Positions 51,201 through 61,214 of a stretch of DNA of 64,000 bases are shown piece by piece. Source of the DNA: Oryzias latipes (lineage: Eukaryota; Chordata; Actinopteri; Beloniformes; Adrianichthyidae); contig NC_019866.2 in assembly GCF_002234675.1 (NCBI RefSeq), forward strand, positions 434,001 through 498,000, given 5' to 3'. Every line of letters begins with the position of its first letter. Positions within the stretch are counted from its first letter, which is position 1. The position numbers were made by a program, and so were the translations under genes. A model generated the notes under the pieces. The model had not been told where the DNA came from, ran no database searches, and was given only the letters and a program-made list of their open reading frames with translations.

Positions 51201-54006
51201 GGTCACAGAGACACGGAAGTTACCACTGAAAGCGGCTTTTGCCGGCGTACAGAGAGGATATCCGCCTGAATGACTTATGACGTGAATAATTATTGCGTTC
51301 GAACGACATAATTATTGCGTTCGCACGAGTTAATCATTTCGAGGGAACGGAGTAGTATTTCGTACGAACGAGATAATAATCTGAGGGAACAAGATACATT
51401 TTAATATCTTAATGTCAGGACAAGGGCTTCGTAAAGGAGAGAATAGTCTGAAGGAAAGAAGGAAAGTCTGCACACAGGACTAGCAGAAAAAGGAAATTAT
51501 TAGCAAAGATGAACGTGTTTAATGTGTTTATTATAGTTCCAATCACGCAGCATATGCTGAACTTTCACAAAAAAAAAAAAAGTGAGGTGATGCGGTGATC
51601 GTCACAGCCCTAGTTGGAACACAAGCGTTGTGTGTTTTGTACTGGTGCACAGACTGCAGTATGAGTGTGTGTGTGTGATTTCCATACTCTCATCAGAGCC
51701 CCTGAACGCCTCTCTGGGCTGCAGACAGGCGTCGATGCGGCGGAAGTGGCGGAAAAGCGGACGGACCTGCTTCTTCCTGCTCTCCCTCTCCTCTGCAGAG
51801 CTGCAACGTAAGGGGGGGGGGGGGGGGGGTTACATGTTTGTGATGCACGAGGACACCGATTTGTTTGGGGGGGGGACTCTGTGCTAAAGACGTCACAGAT
51901 TTCCACAGCTTCACTTCTCTGCCACAAAAACACACCTGCTGCTACCTGAACGTAGACGTACGACGTAGCAGAGAGGAATCTGTTCGTCCAGACGCAGACA
52001 TCAAACCAACAGAATCCAAACTTCAGCTTCAGACAAATGTTCTGTGTGTGTCTGTGTGTCAGTGTGTTGTGTTGTCGTGGCAGTGTTGTCAGTGTGTTGT
52101 GCTGTGGTGTCAGTGTGTTGTGTTGTCGTGGCAGTGTTGTCAGTGTGTTGTGTTGTCGTGTCAGTGTGTCGTTTGTCGTGTCAGTGTGTCGTTTGTCTTG
52201 TCAGTGTGTCGTTTGTCGTGTCAGTGTGTCGTTTGTCGTGTCTGTGTGTCGTTTGTCGTGTCAGTGTGTCGTTTGTCGTGTCTGTGTGTCGTTTGTCTTG
52301 TCAGTGTGTCGTTTGTCGTGTCGGTGTGTCGTTTGTCTTGTCAGTGTGTCGTTTGTCGTGTCTGTGTGTCGTTTGTCGTGTCTGTGTGTCGTTTGTCGTG
52401 TCTGTGTGTCGTTTGTCGTGTCAGTGTGTCGTTTGTCGTGTCTGTGTGTTGTGCTGTGGTGTCTGTGTGCTGAGTTTTGTGTCTTACGGGCAGTGCAGGA
52501 TCTCCGTCCACCTCTGCAGCTTCAGAACATCTTCCACCAGTTCTGGATGTTGGCTCAGGTCCTGCAGTGCGTTCCTGCACAGTTCCTTCACACAAACAGA
52601 ACTCCAGGTTAAGATCAGAGGTTCTGACCCAGTTTCACTGTAAGCAGGTGTGGTACTGCTGGTGGACACAGGGGGGCAGCACTTGAAATGAATCCCTTAT
52701 TTTAACCCTGAACGCAGCAGTTTTAGCTCTGTGGTCGTTGGACCGCCGTCCCTCTCTCTTCCAGCGGGTTCTGACCCGGCTGTGCGTCAGCGTACATCAG
52801 TGAAGCGCTGAAGGTGAACTTCCTCCCACGCAGGATAATTGTTCTCTTTTAATTGGTGTAATTGGGGGGGTGTCTATGTGTGTGGGGGGGTTACCTTGGG
52901 GAAGCTGTTGCTGCGTTCCCCCTCCTCCTGCAGGAGCTCTCTGTAGGTGTCCAGGTACCTGAACGCCACCTGCAGCACCGCCTGCTTCCTCTCGGTGGCG
53001 CTCAGTGTCGCCTCCGTGTCCCTCCTCCCCCCACCCCCCTCGTCTCCGGCGCTGAATCTGAAGGATCTCGTTAAGTAGGAAAGACGTCCGTGTTCACACA
53101 AACATGAGTTTGAGTCGCCGTGACGACCCCCCCCCCCAAACACAGCTTCTTCACCTTTTCTCCTCTTTCACTTTTGACCATCGTGTGGGCTGAGAACTAC
53201 ATTTCCCATGATTCCCAGAGAGCATGTCTCCAGTAGCTGCAGCACGCCTCATGATGTCAGAGAAACATCATCTGTCCTTCACCTGAACATGACTCCGCCC
53301 ACACATCACCTTCATCACAGCGTGCCTCCTGATCTTCATCAAAGCTCTTCCTCCTCTGCCCCACACGTGAAACAGAAGTTTACCCATCATGCTTTGAGGC
53401 ACACTGGGGCCACACGCTGGCTGAGATCTTCTGGACTGGCCGACCCAAACTGGCGGTTCCTCTCTTCAAGAAGGGGAACCGGGTCGGTTCCGTCTACAGG
53501 AGAAGAACACTCTAGATCCCTTCAGAGTTCTGGGGAGGAGAACTCTGGTCAGAGGAACATCCTGGCTGTGGTCCAGCGGATCATTCTGTTAGAACCTTTA
53601 GGTTCTAAGAGGACCATCAAGGTTCCATCCCGTCCCTGTGTGGTTCTGGACTCCAGGTTTCGCTCGTTCTTCCCTGAAGGCTCAGGCTCTCACTGCTGCC
53701 CCCAGCGGACAGGTTGCTGATCCCCCCTCCACCCCCAAGTAGAACCGCCTCACGTGGAACCCGGGTTCAGACAGACAGGAGGGGGCGGGGCCAACAGAGG
53801 GCCTGCGCGGCTATCAGACAAAACATGACCTGCAAACCGCAGCAACACGACACCAGCGGCTGCACGCAGCAGCAGCAGGGACACGTGTGAGTGTGCGCGT
53901 GTGAGCGTGCACGTGTGTGAAGGATACTGCTGCAGCAGGACCTGCTGGAGCCTGTCGGCTGTCAGGAAGATGGGATGTGTCAGCATGAAGTCATCCAGGA
54001 GGGTTT
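42240..54006 (-). CDS. rapgefl1: Rap guanine nucleotide exchange factor-like 1 (5' exons not found)
   Basis: Exons on the - strand: 54006-53928, 53057-52895, 52585-52488, 51800-51688, 48489-48322, 48224-48127, 47933-47811, 45049-44871, 44703-44613, 44443-44393, 44319-44232, 42778-42714, 42523-42469, 42364-42240. Fourteen exons give 1496 nt, 497 complete codons plus TAG, all GT-AG and phase-consistent. The first begins mid-codon, so upstream exons are missing. Order: REM/RasGEF-N domain ([38 protein letters not shown]), linker [14 protein letters not shown], ubiquitin-like/RA region ([25 protein letters not shown]), CDC25-homology domain ([54 protein letters not shown]) and the family C-terminus [16 protein letters not shown]. 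The match is to RAPGEFL1, not RAPGEF3/4/5, and there is no cNMP-binding domain in this part. Whether it activates Rap GTPases is not evident from sequence. Confidence 0.92.
42995..44172. repeat. rapgefl1: 16-bp minisatellite (GTCTAATCAGATTYAG) in a rapgefl1 intron
   Basis: About 75 units of GTCTAATCAGATTTAG or GTCTAATCAGATTCAG, with AGATCTAATC, CCAGGTTTAG and ATCAGGTTTTG variants. It occupies nearly the whole intron between exons 44232-44319 and 42714-42778, ending about 60 bp from the 44232 donor. Confidence 0.95.
45346..46072. mobile_element. Non-autonomous TcMar-Tigger-like DNA element with TA target duplication
   Basis: Starts CAGTGATCCCTTGCTATAAC and ends ...GTTATCCCTTG-type inverted counterpart (reverse complement CAGTAAACCCTTGTTTATCG). 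It is flanked by TA at 45344-45345 and 46073-46074. The inner terminal sequence (ACTTCACGGATTTGC / CTTCACGGATTTTGCC) is typical of Tigger/pogo-type elements. 727 bp with no transposase ORF. Confidence 0.8.
46375..46900. other. Unclassified intronic sequence with repeated TTAGCAT motifs
   Basis: Scattered GTTAGCAT/TTAGCATC motifs at 46400-46760 and no homologous ORF. It may be an old interspersed repeat. Not identified. Confidence 0.35.
46901..47760 (+). mobile_element. Tc1-like mariner element, 3'-truncated
   Basis: Left terminus CAGTGGGGAACAAAGTAAT preceded by TA, followed by the GAAAATAAGTATTTG subterminal motif and the CACACTCCAAACTCCACTATGG start region of fish Tc1 elements. Transposase remnants run to 47760, where similarity ends abruptly without the right inverted repeat, about 50 bp before rapgefl1 exon 47811-47933 (on its donor side). 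Confidence 0.85.
47520..47760 (+). pseudogene. Tc1 transposase remnant (DDE domain piece)
   Basis: The + frame reads [20 protein letters not shown], then [14 protein letters not shown] and WVFQQDNNP, the part of a Tc1 transposase around the second catalytic Asp (QQDN). The G-run at 47516-47525 and the absence of the N-terminal helix-turn-helix in the same frame show it is frameshifted and dead. Confidence 0.85.
48278..48314. repeat. rapgefl1: (TG)n microsatellite next to rapgefl1 donor
   Basis: TG-rich on +, hence CA-rich on the transcribed strand, starting 8 nt after the donor of exon 48489-48322. The donor itself is GGAG|GTCCGA, weak beyond the GT. Confidence 0.9.
48492..48523. repeat. rapgefl1: (CA)n microsatellite at rapgefl1 acceptor
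   Basis: CA repeat on +, TG repeat on the transcribed strand, running up to the acceptor (GTGTGCAG|TC) of exon 48489-48322 in place of a normal polypyrimidine tract. Confidence 0.9.
48598..51612. mobile_element. hAT-superfamily element with perfect 8-bp duplication GTTGGAAC
   Basis: Termini TAGAGCTGTGACG... and ...CGTCACAGCCCTA are inverted repeats, and GTTGGAAC flanks both sides exactly (48590-48597 and 51613-51620). The 3015-bp element lies in the rapgefl1 intron between exons 51688-51800 and 48322-48489. I see no intact transposase. About half of it is a second element (49578-51114). The remaining interior (48611-49577, 51115-51590) is AT-rich with G/C-poor unique sequence. Confidence 0.88.
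49578..51114. mobile_element. Nested DNA transposon with CAGGGCTCCAGACT inverted termini
   Basis: Begins CAGGGCTCCAGACTCCGACC and ends ...TTAGTCTGGAGCCCTG, a 14-bp perfect terminal inverted repeat, with TAAATC next to each end (49573-49578 and 51115-51120). Subterminal TGCGACCAAAATTTGAGAG/GTGCGACCAG motifs near the left end are found in fish hAT elements. No transposase is identified. It is probably a hAT relative, but the target-duplication length is unclear. Confidence 0.72.
52037..52480. repeat. rapgefl1: 20-bp minisatellite (TGTCAGTGTGTCGTTTGTCG) in a rapgefl1 intron
   Basis: About 22 tandem units with C/A and G/T variants, ending about 8 bp from the donor of exon 52585-52488. Cys/Val-rich ORFs on + are artefacts. 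Confidence 0.95.
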
Positions 54007-54660
54007 CTGCAGAGACACAAACACAGAATTGAGGTGAACAGACTGTCCCTGAACGCACCACCTGCACTCTATAGCAGCTGTGGGATTCACAGGCGGCCCC
54101 CCCACCCCCCCGGCTACAAACGCCAACGCATCTTCAGCCCACGAGGATCTGAGGCTGATGAAGGAAGCCAACCGTGACCACGAGTGGAGGCTGCAGTTAC
54201 ATCATAGCAGGTCAGGTGGTCACGGTAACCCCCCCTCCCCCCCATGGGGGGCTAAACACGGCGCCGCTGAGATCGCAGCAGGAAGCAGATGATTACATGT
54301 TAGAGGCTGTAAGAACGGACCTGCACCCACATCCAGGAAACCGGCAGAGGCATGCTGCAGTGGGCGTGTCTCAGGAGGGCCCGCCTCTCTGCAGGCCGTT
54401 TCCATGGAGACACCATGTTAGCCACAGAGAGAGCATGAAGAGGGAAATCTGAGGAAAGACGACTGAAGACCAGGATGAAGTCTGTGTGAGGTTTTCCAGA
54501 GGAGTTATCGGAGCAGCAGCAGAACCTGCAGGTCCGAAGCTTGTCCTGCGTCTCCTCATCAGAACCTGGATCGGACTTGCAGGAACCGTTCTTCTGCCAC
54601 TGCAGAACCTGTAGAACCATCTGTGAACCGCCATCCTGCCTACTTCACGTGTTTGATACG
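54007..54660. other. rapgefl1 upstream sequence, no exon recognised
   Basis: Mixed sequence with C runs. Searched on the - strand for the exon that should precede 54006 and found none. Confidence 0.4.
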
Positions 54661-54689
54661 CAGGCATGCACACGAACGTGTGACCAGAA

Positions 54690-54905
54690 CCACAGAACTA
54701 ACCAGAACCACAGTTCTAACCAGAACCACGGTTCTAACCAGAACCAAGGTTCTAACCAGAGCCACAGTTCTAACCAGAACCGTTCATCCATTCATAAACC
54801 ACTTGATTCTGTTTAGGGTCATGGGGTTGCTGGAGCCTATCCCAGCTGGGCGGGGCTTATCCGGCACATTTATTTATCCCGTCCATCACAGAGACACACC
54901 TAAAG
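54690..54905. repeat. Short 18-bp tandem repeat followed by an interspersed repeat fragment
   Basis: Units AACCAGAACCACAGTTCT at 54690-54782. They are followed by a segment containing GGGTCATGGGGTTGCTGGAG and CCTATCCCAGCTG that belongs to a very common fish interspersed repeat. A related piece is at 60838-60885 in the other orientation. Confidence 0.65.
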
Positions 54906-54961
54906 GACAATTCAGGTTTGATGGGATTTAAACTGAAATCCCAAAATGAACTCCAAAGAAG

Positions 54962-57900
54962 ATCCTTCAGGAAATCGGGACGAATCCAGACTAAATCGGG
55001 ACGGAATCCAGACTAAATCGGGTCGGACTCCAGACTAAATCGGGTCGGACTCCAGACTAAATCGGGACAAAGTCCAGACTAAATTGGGACAAAGTCCAGA
55101 CTAAATTGGGACAAAATCCAGACTAAATCGGGATGGAATCCAGACTAAATCGGGACGGAATCCAGACTAGATTGGGACGGACGGCAGACTAAATCGGGTC
55201 GGACTCCAGACTAAATCGGGTCGGACTCCAGACTAAATCGGGACGGAATCCAGACTAAATCGGGTCGGACTCCAGACTTAATTGGGTCGGACTCCAGACT
55301 AAATCGGGACAAAGTCCAGACTAAATCGGGTGGGACTCCAGACTAAATCGGGATGGAATCCAGACTAAATGGGGACGGAATCCAGACTAAATTGGGACGG
55401 ACTGCAGACTAAATCGGGTCGGACTCCAGACTAAATCGGGACGGAATCCAGACTAAATTGGGACGGACTGCAAACTAAATCGGGACGGAATCCAGACTAA
55501 ATCGGGACAAAGTCCAGACTAAATCGGGACGGATTCCAGACTAAGTCGGGTCGGACTCCAGACTAAATCGGGTCGGACTCCAGACTAAATCGGGATGGAT
55601 TCCAGACTAAGTCGGGTCGGACTCCAGACTAAATCGGGTCGGACTCCAGACTAAATCGGGACGAATCCAGACTAAATCGGGACGGAATCCAGACTAAATC
55701 GGGTCGGACTCCAGACTAAATCGGGTCGGACTCCAGACTAAATCGGGACAAAGTCCAGACTAAATTAGGACAAAGTCCAGACTAAATTGGGACAAAATCC
55801 AGACTAAATCGGGATGGAATCCAGACTAAATCGGGACGGAATCCAGACTAGATTGGGACGGACGGCAGACTAAATCGGGTCGGACTCCAGACTAAATCGG
55901 GTCGGACTCCAGACTAAATCGGGACGGAATCCAGACTTAATCGGGTCGGACTCCAGACTTAATTGGGTCGGACTCCAGACTAAATCGGGACAAAGTCCAG
56001 ACTAAATCGGGTGGGACTCCAGACTAAATCGGGATGGAATCCAGACTAAATGGGGACGGAATCCAGACTAAATTGGGACGGACTGCAGACTAAATCGGGT
56101 CGGACTCCAGACTAAATCGGGACGGAATCCAGACTAAATTGGGACGGACTGCAAACTAAATCGGGACGGAATCCAGACTAAATCGGGACAAAGTCCAGAC
56201 TAAATCGGGACGGATTCCAGACTAAGTCGGGTCGGACTCCAGACTAAATCGGGTCGGACTCCAGACTAAATCGGGACGGATTCCAGACTAAATCGGGTTG
56301 GACTCCAGACTAAATCGGGTCGGAATCCAGACTAAATCGGGTCGGACTCCAGACTTAATTGGGTCGGACTCCAGACTAAATCGGGACTAAATCAGGACGG
56401 AATCCAGACAAAATCGGGACGGATTCCAGACTAAATCGGGTCGGACTCCAGACTAAATCGGGACTAAATCAGGACGGAATCCAGACTAAATCGGGATGGA
56501 ATCCAGACTAAATGGGGACGGAATCCAGACTAAATTGGGACGGACTGCAGACTAAATCGGGTCGGACTCCAGACTAAATCGGGACGGAATCCAGACTAAA
56601 TTGGGACGGACTGCAAACTAAATCGGGACGGAATCCAGACTAAATCGGGACAAAGTCCAGACTAAATCGGGACGGATTCCAGACTAAGTCGGGTCGGACT
56701 CCAGACTAAATCGGGTCGGACTCCAGACTAAATCGGGATGGATTCCAGACTAAGTCGGGTCGGACTCCAGACTAAATCGGGTCGGACTCCAGACTAAATC
56801 GGGACGAATCCAGACTAAATCGGGACGGAATCCAGACTAAATCGGGTCGGACTCCAGACTAAATCGGGTCGGACTCCAGACTAAATCGGGACAAAGTCCA
56901 GACTAAATTAGGACAAAGTCCAGACTAAATTGGGACAAAATCCAGACTAAATCGGGATGGAATCCAGACTAAATCGGGACGGAATCCAGACTAGATTGGG
57001 ACGGACGGCAGACTAAATTGGGTCGGACTCCAGACTAAATCGGGTCGGACTCCAGACTAAATCGGGACGGAATCCAGACTTAATCGGGTCGGACTCCAGA
57101 CTTAATTGGGTCGGACTCCAGACTAAATCGGGACAAAGTCCAGACTAAATCGGGTGGGACTCCAGACTAAATCGGGATGGAATCCAGACTAAATGGGGAC
57201 GGAATCCAGACTAAATTGGGACGGACTGCAGACTAAATCGGGTCGGACTCCAGACTAAATCGGGACGGAATCCAGACTAAATTGGGACGGACTGCAAACT
57301 AAATCGGGACGGAATCCAGACTAAATCGGGACAAAGTCCAGACTAAATCGGGACGGATTCCAGACTAAGTCGGGTCGGACTCCAGACTAAATCGGGTCGG
57401 ACTCCAGACTAAATCGGGACGGATTCCAGACTAAGTCGGGTCGGACTCCAGACTAAATCGGGTCGGACTCCAGACTAAATCGGGACGGATTCCAGACTAA
57501 ATCGGGTTGGACTCCAGACTAAATCGGGTCGGAATCCAGACTAAATCGGGTCGGACTCCAGACTTAATTGGGTCGGACTCCAGACTAAATCGGGACTAAA
57601 TCAGGACGGAATCCAGACAAAATCGGGACGGATTCCAGACTAAATCGGGTCGGACTCCAGACTAAATCGGGACTAAATCGGGACGGAATCCAGACAAAAT
57701 CGGGACGGATTCCAGACTAAATCGGGTCGGACTCCAGACTAAATCGGGTCGGACTCCAGACTAAATCGGGACGGAATCCAGACTAAATCGGGTCGGACTC
57801 CAGACTTAATTGGGTCGGACTCCAGACTAAATCGGGACAAAGTCCAGACTAAATCGGGTGGGACTCCAGACTAAATCGGGATGGAATCCAGACTAAATGG

Positions 57901-58505
57901 GGACGGAATCCAGACTAAATTGGGACGGACTGCAGACTAAATCGGGTCGGACTCCAGACTAAATCGGGACGGAATCCAGACTAAATTGGGACGGACTGCA
58001 AACTAAATCGGGACGGAATCCAGACTAAATCGGGACAAAGTCCAGACTAAATCGGGACGGATTCCAGACTAAGTCGGGTCGGACTCCAGACTAAATCGGG
58101 TCGGACTCCAGACTAAATCGGGTCGGACTCCAGACTAAATCGGGTCGGACTCCAGACTAAATCGGGTCGGAATCCAGACTAAATCGGGTCGGACTCCAGA
58201 CTTAATTGGGTCGGACTCCAGACTAAATCGGGACTAAATCAGGACGGAATCCAGACAAAATCGGGACGGATTCCAGACTAAATCGGGTCGGACTCCAGAC
58301 TAAATCGGGACTAAATCAGGACGGAATCCAGACAAAATCGGGACGGATTCCAGACTAAATTGGGTCTGACTCCAGACTAAATCGGGACGGATTCCAAACT
58401 AAATCGGGTTGGACTCCAGACTAAATCGGGACTAAATCAGGATGGAATCCAGACTAAATTGGGACAAAATCCAGACTAAATCGGGACGGAATCCAGACTA
58501 AATCA
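54962..58505. repeat. Large minisatellite (~22 bp, GGGACGGAATCCAGACTAAATC) with higher-order blocks
   Basis: About 3.5 kb of 21-23-bp units, with variants TCGGACTCC, ACAAAGTCC, ACGGACTGC and TGGGACTCC. Ordered variant strings recur: the GGGTGGGACTCC unit followed by GGGATGGAATCC and TGGGGACGG occurs near 55325, 56008, 57150 and 57855. The intervals are about 685, 1140 and 705 bp. The array therefore grew by duplication of blocks, not only single units. There are no genes. Confidence 0.96.
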
Positions 58506-59339
58506 GGATGATCCAAAATCAAAACCAGTGAAGCAATACAGAAAAGAATCAAATGACCTTTGGTGGATAGACTGCAGATTGATACCTCCAGAAACCATCA
58601 TTATAGAAAATGCTGGATGAACCTTAATGGTCCCATTGACCCAACGATGGGCTGCCAGCAGAGAACCCACACTCTGGTCTGCTGCCGTCCTGCAGACACG
58701 TTCTGGTTTGGTTTGTGTGGATTTGTTCTGTGAAACGCCGCTTGTTGTACGTGACAAAGCTTACACTCAGCTGACAGGATCAGCCAGCTGGAAATAATGC
58801 GAGGACACGCAGAGAGGGAGAACACGGAGTCCGAACGTTGGAGGAGCAGAGGAACCGCCTGGATGGAGGAAAACAAGGTCTAAAGGTTTCTGCTTCAGGA
58901 GAACTGGCTGCTTCCCGTTCCAAACGTTCCCATGATTCCACAGAATGACCTAGATCAGGATCCTTTCAAAATAAAGCAACTGTCACATCATCAAAGGTGT
59001 GGATTTTAATCCCCGTCTGAAACCTCTGTGCTCGGTGGTGGAGCGGCCTCCTCTGGACCGATCACACCAGAATGACGTCTGAGACTCCGCAGTAAAGGCG
59101 GGAATCTTTAGGGATTATGAAACCACTATGGATGCATCCTGGATCTATGGGTTTCTAAAATGTTTTAAGGTCTCCAGAAGACGGATGGAAACTTCCAGTA
59201 CATGGAAGCAGAGATGTGTGCATTTGTGCAGCGTTTCCTCAGAACGTTCTCTAAGAAGAGGCGGGAACATGGAGGGACAGGAAGGCGTGTGGCGTGTTTC
59301 TACCGTCCCGTTCAGACACTGACGGCGGCTCTGCTGCTG
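58506..59339. other. Sequence between minisatellite and SINE, nothing recognised
   Basis: No exon, transposon ORF or tandem repeat identified. Confidence 0.4.
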
Positions 59340-59482
59340 AACTCTGGCGCCAAAATATAACCACCAGAGGCAATGTGGGGTTCAGCGTGTTGCCCAAGGG
59401 CACTTCCACACATGGCAGCAATCAAACCTGCAACCTTCTGATCAAAGGTCGACCGCCTTAACGCTGCACCACAGCCGCCCCA
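59340..59482 (-). mobile_element. tRNA-derived SINE, minus strand
   Basis: On the - strand it starts GGGGCGGCTGTGGTGCAGCG (A-box region), carries the B-box-like GGTTGCAGGTTTGATTGC, and continues into GAAGTGCCCTTGGGCAACAC, the core also seen at 9140. Shorter pieces of the same SINE type are seen near 24236-24305 and 60246-60285. Confidence 0.75.
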
Positions 59483-61214
59483 TAGATGGACTACATCTTG
59501 TGTAGACGGGTTAATCTGACGGAGGTCTGCAGTTACATGGACAAAAGTAATCGGAGTAAACGCCTGGTCAGAATAAAAATGCGTCCTGTAAACACGCCGT
59601 TCAGAACACTCTGACCCGATCCGACTCATCCGGATCAAAGGTTCTTTCTGATGGAGACCGGCGGGTCACTACTGCTCTGGTTTTACGTCAAGCGTAGACG
59701 GCGTGAACAGGACCGGTCGCCCGCTCCACCGCTCCATAACAGCAATAGAATCCCGTTCTCTCTCTGCTGCAGGGTTCTGGGGTTACAACAGAACTGGTTT
59801 CCGGGTCTCTAGACAGTTCTGCTCGTCGTGATTGGTTCTGATCAAGTTTTTCTGGACCGTCTCCACAGTTCTATTCTAATCCAATCTGTGATCCAATCAG
59901 AGATATTTTGCACATAGAACCAACCAACACCCCCCCCCCCCCCAGCTGACTGCAGGGGGGGGGTTGAGAGTGTGGGACGGTGGTGTGGAGGAAGACTCTG
60001 GTGATGAAGAGGAAATGATGAAGGCAGAGAAGAGGACGAACTGGTGGAAGCTGACAAAGGAGGAACATTGCATGAAAAACACTTGTGTGGATCCGGACCC
60101 ATCAGAACCAGAATCTTTCTGCAGTCTCTATCATCGAGCCAGCGTCACATAATGAGGCTAACCCAGAACCAGAACCCTGAAAGCTGCAGGTTCTGCTTGG
60201 TGTTGGGTTTTGGACTCAGTTTTTCATGTTCTCTGTTCTGTTTGGGCAGCTGTGGTGCAGCGGTCAACCCAGAAGCTGCTTAAAAGTGTGAACACAGGAG
60301 GGATTTGATCGTCGCTGCAGACGCTTTCTCAGTAGGAAAGTTCTGCAGCCGAATCCTTTCATTTTTCCTCCTCCGCTCTTCATCTCTCCTCCTCCCACTC
60401 CTCTTCTCCAAATGTGTAGTTGAGATCTGGTTGCTATGAGAACAGGGTTTGAGAGCCTCTCCTGAACGTCTGAGCGACGCACAGACTCTGCACCATCGTC
60501 CTCGCAGCAAGAGAAGCCGACGGAGAAGAGGAGGAGGAAGAGCAGTGGAGTGGGCGGAGCTTCTCTTTGCTTTCGGTGGTCCTCCCACACCAGGACCGGC
60601 AGGAGCGGCCTTCTGCAGAGATGAAACCCGGGTTCTGACCTGTGAGGCGTTCGGGTGTTCGTCAAAGGGTCGGTTTTTGAAACATCCATCAACTGATCAA
60701 ATGGTGATGACATCATCACGCAGTCAACCAGCGTTGTGTTCTTGTGTGCGTTCTGTCCGGGTTCCCCCAGCAGTCCAGAACATGTTTCATCGGTTGACCG
60801 GTGAACCTGACCCCCCCCCCCCCCCCCCCCCCTTCAGTGATTGGGATAGGCTCCAGCAACCCAGAGGACCCGGAAGGTTCCTCTGGGTGTAAATGCACCT
60901 GCGCTCCAGGTGAGCGTCCGACCAGAGCGGCGCACGGTCCTGAAGAGTCCGACGGAAATATTTAGGCTGATTTCAGGAAAACGACCAGACGGGCGACCAG
61001 GAGCTACGTTCTAACAGCAGCAGAAGACATCTGGTGTTTCTGGCAGTCCGACTCCTCGCCACTCGTTCTCGACGTTCCTCAGACAGACGGAACATTTCAC
61101 ACTTTTGTTTCCACTCAGAGTTCAAACCTTCATCGAGAAAAACGTCAAGGACTAGAGAACGAAGACAAAGATCAAAGACTTCTGTACATTTAAAGAACGG
61201 AACACATTCTGTCC
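59483..61214. other. Unannotated sequence with C/G homopolymers
   Basis: Contains C runs at about 59930-59943 and 60811-60831 and a G run at 59956-59964. No exon or transposon ORF is recognised. This is where further 5' rapgefl1 exons might be expected, but none matches. Confidence 0.4.

Noticed and set aside
53208-53720. 170-codon plus-strand ORF between rapgefl1 exons
   Set aside because: No family resemblance or splice structure. It lies antisense in a rapgefl1 intron and looks like chance.
54962-58505. CRISPR-like appearance of regularly spaced repeats
   Set aside because: Units are contiguous with no unique spacers, in an animal genome with no cas genes. It is a minisatellite.
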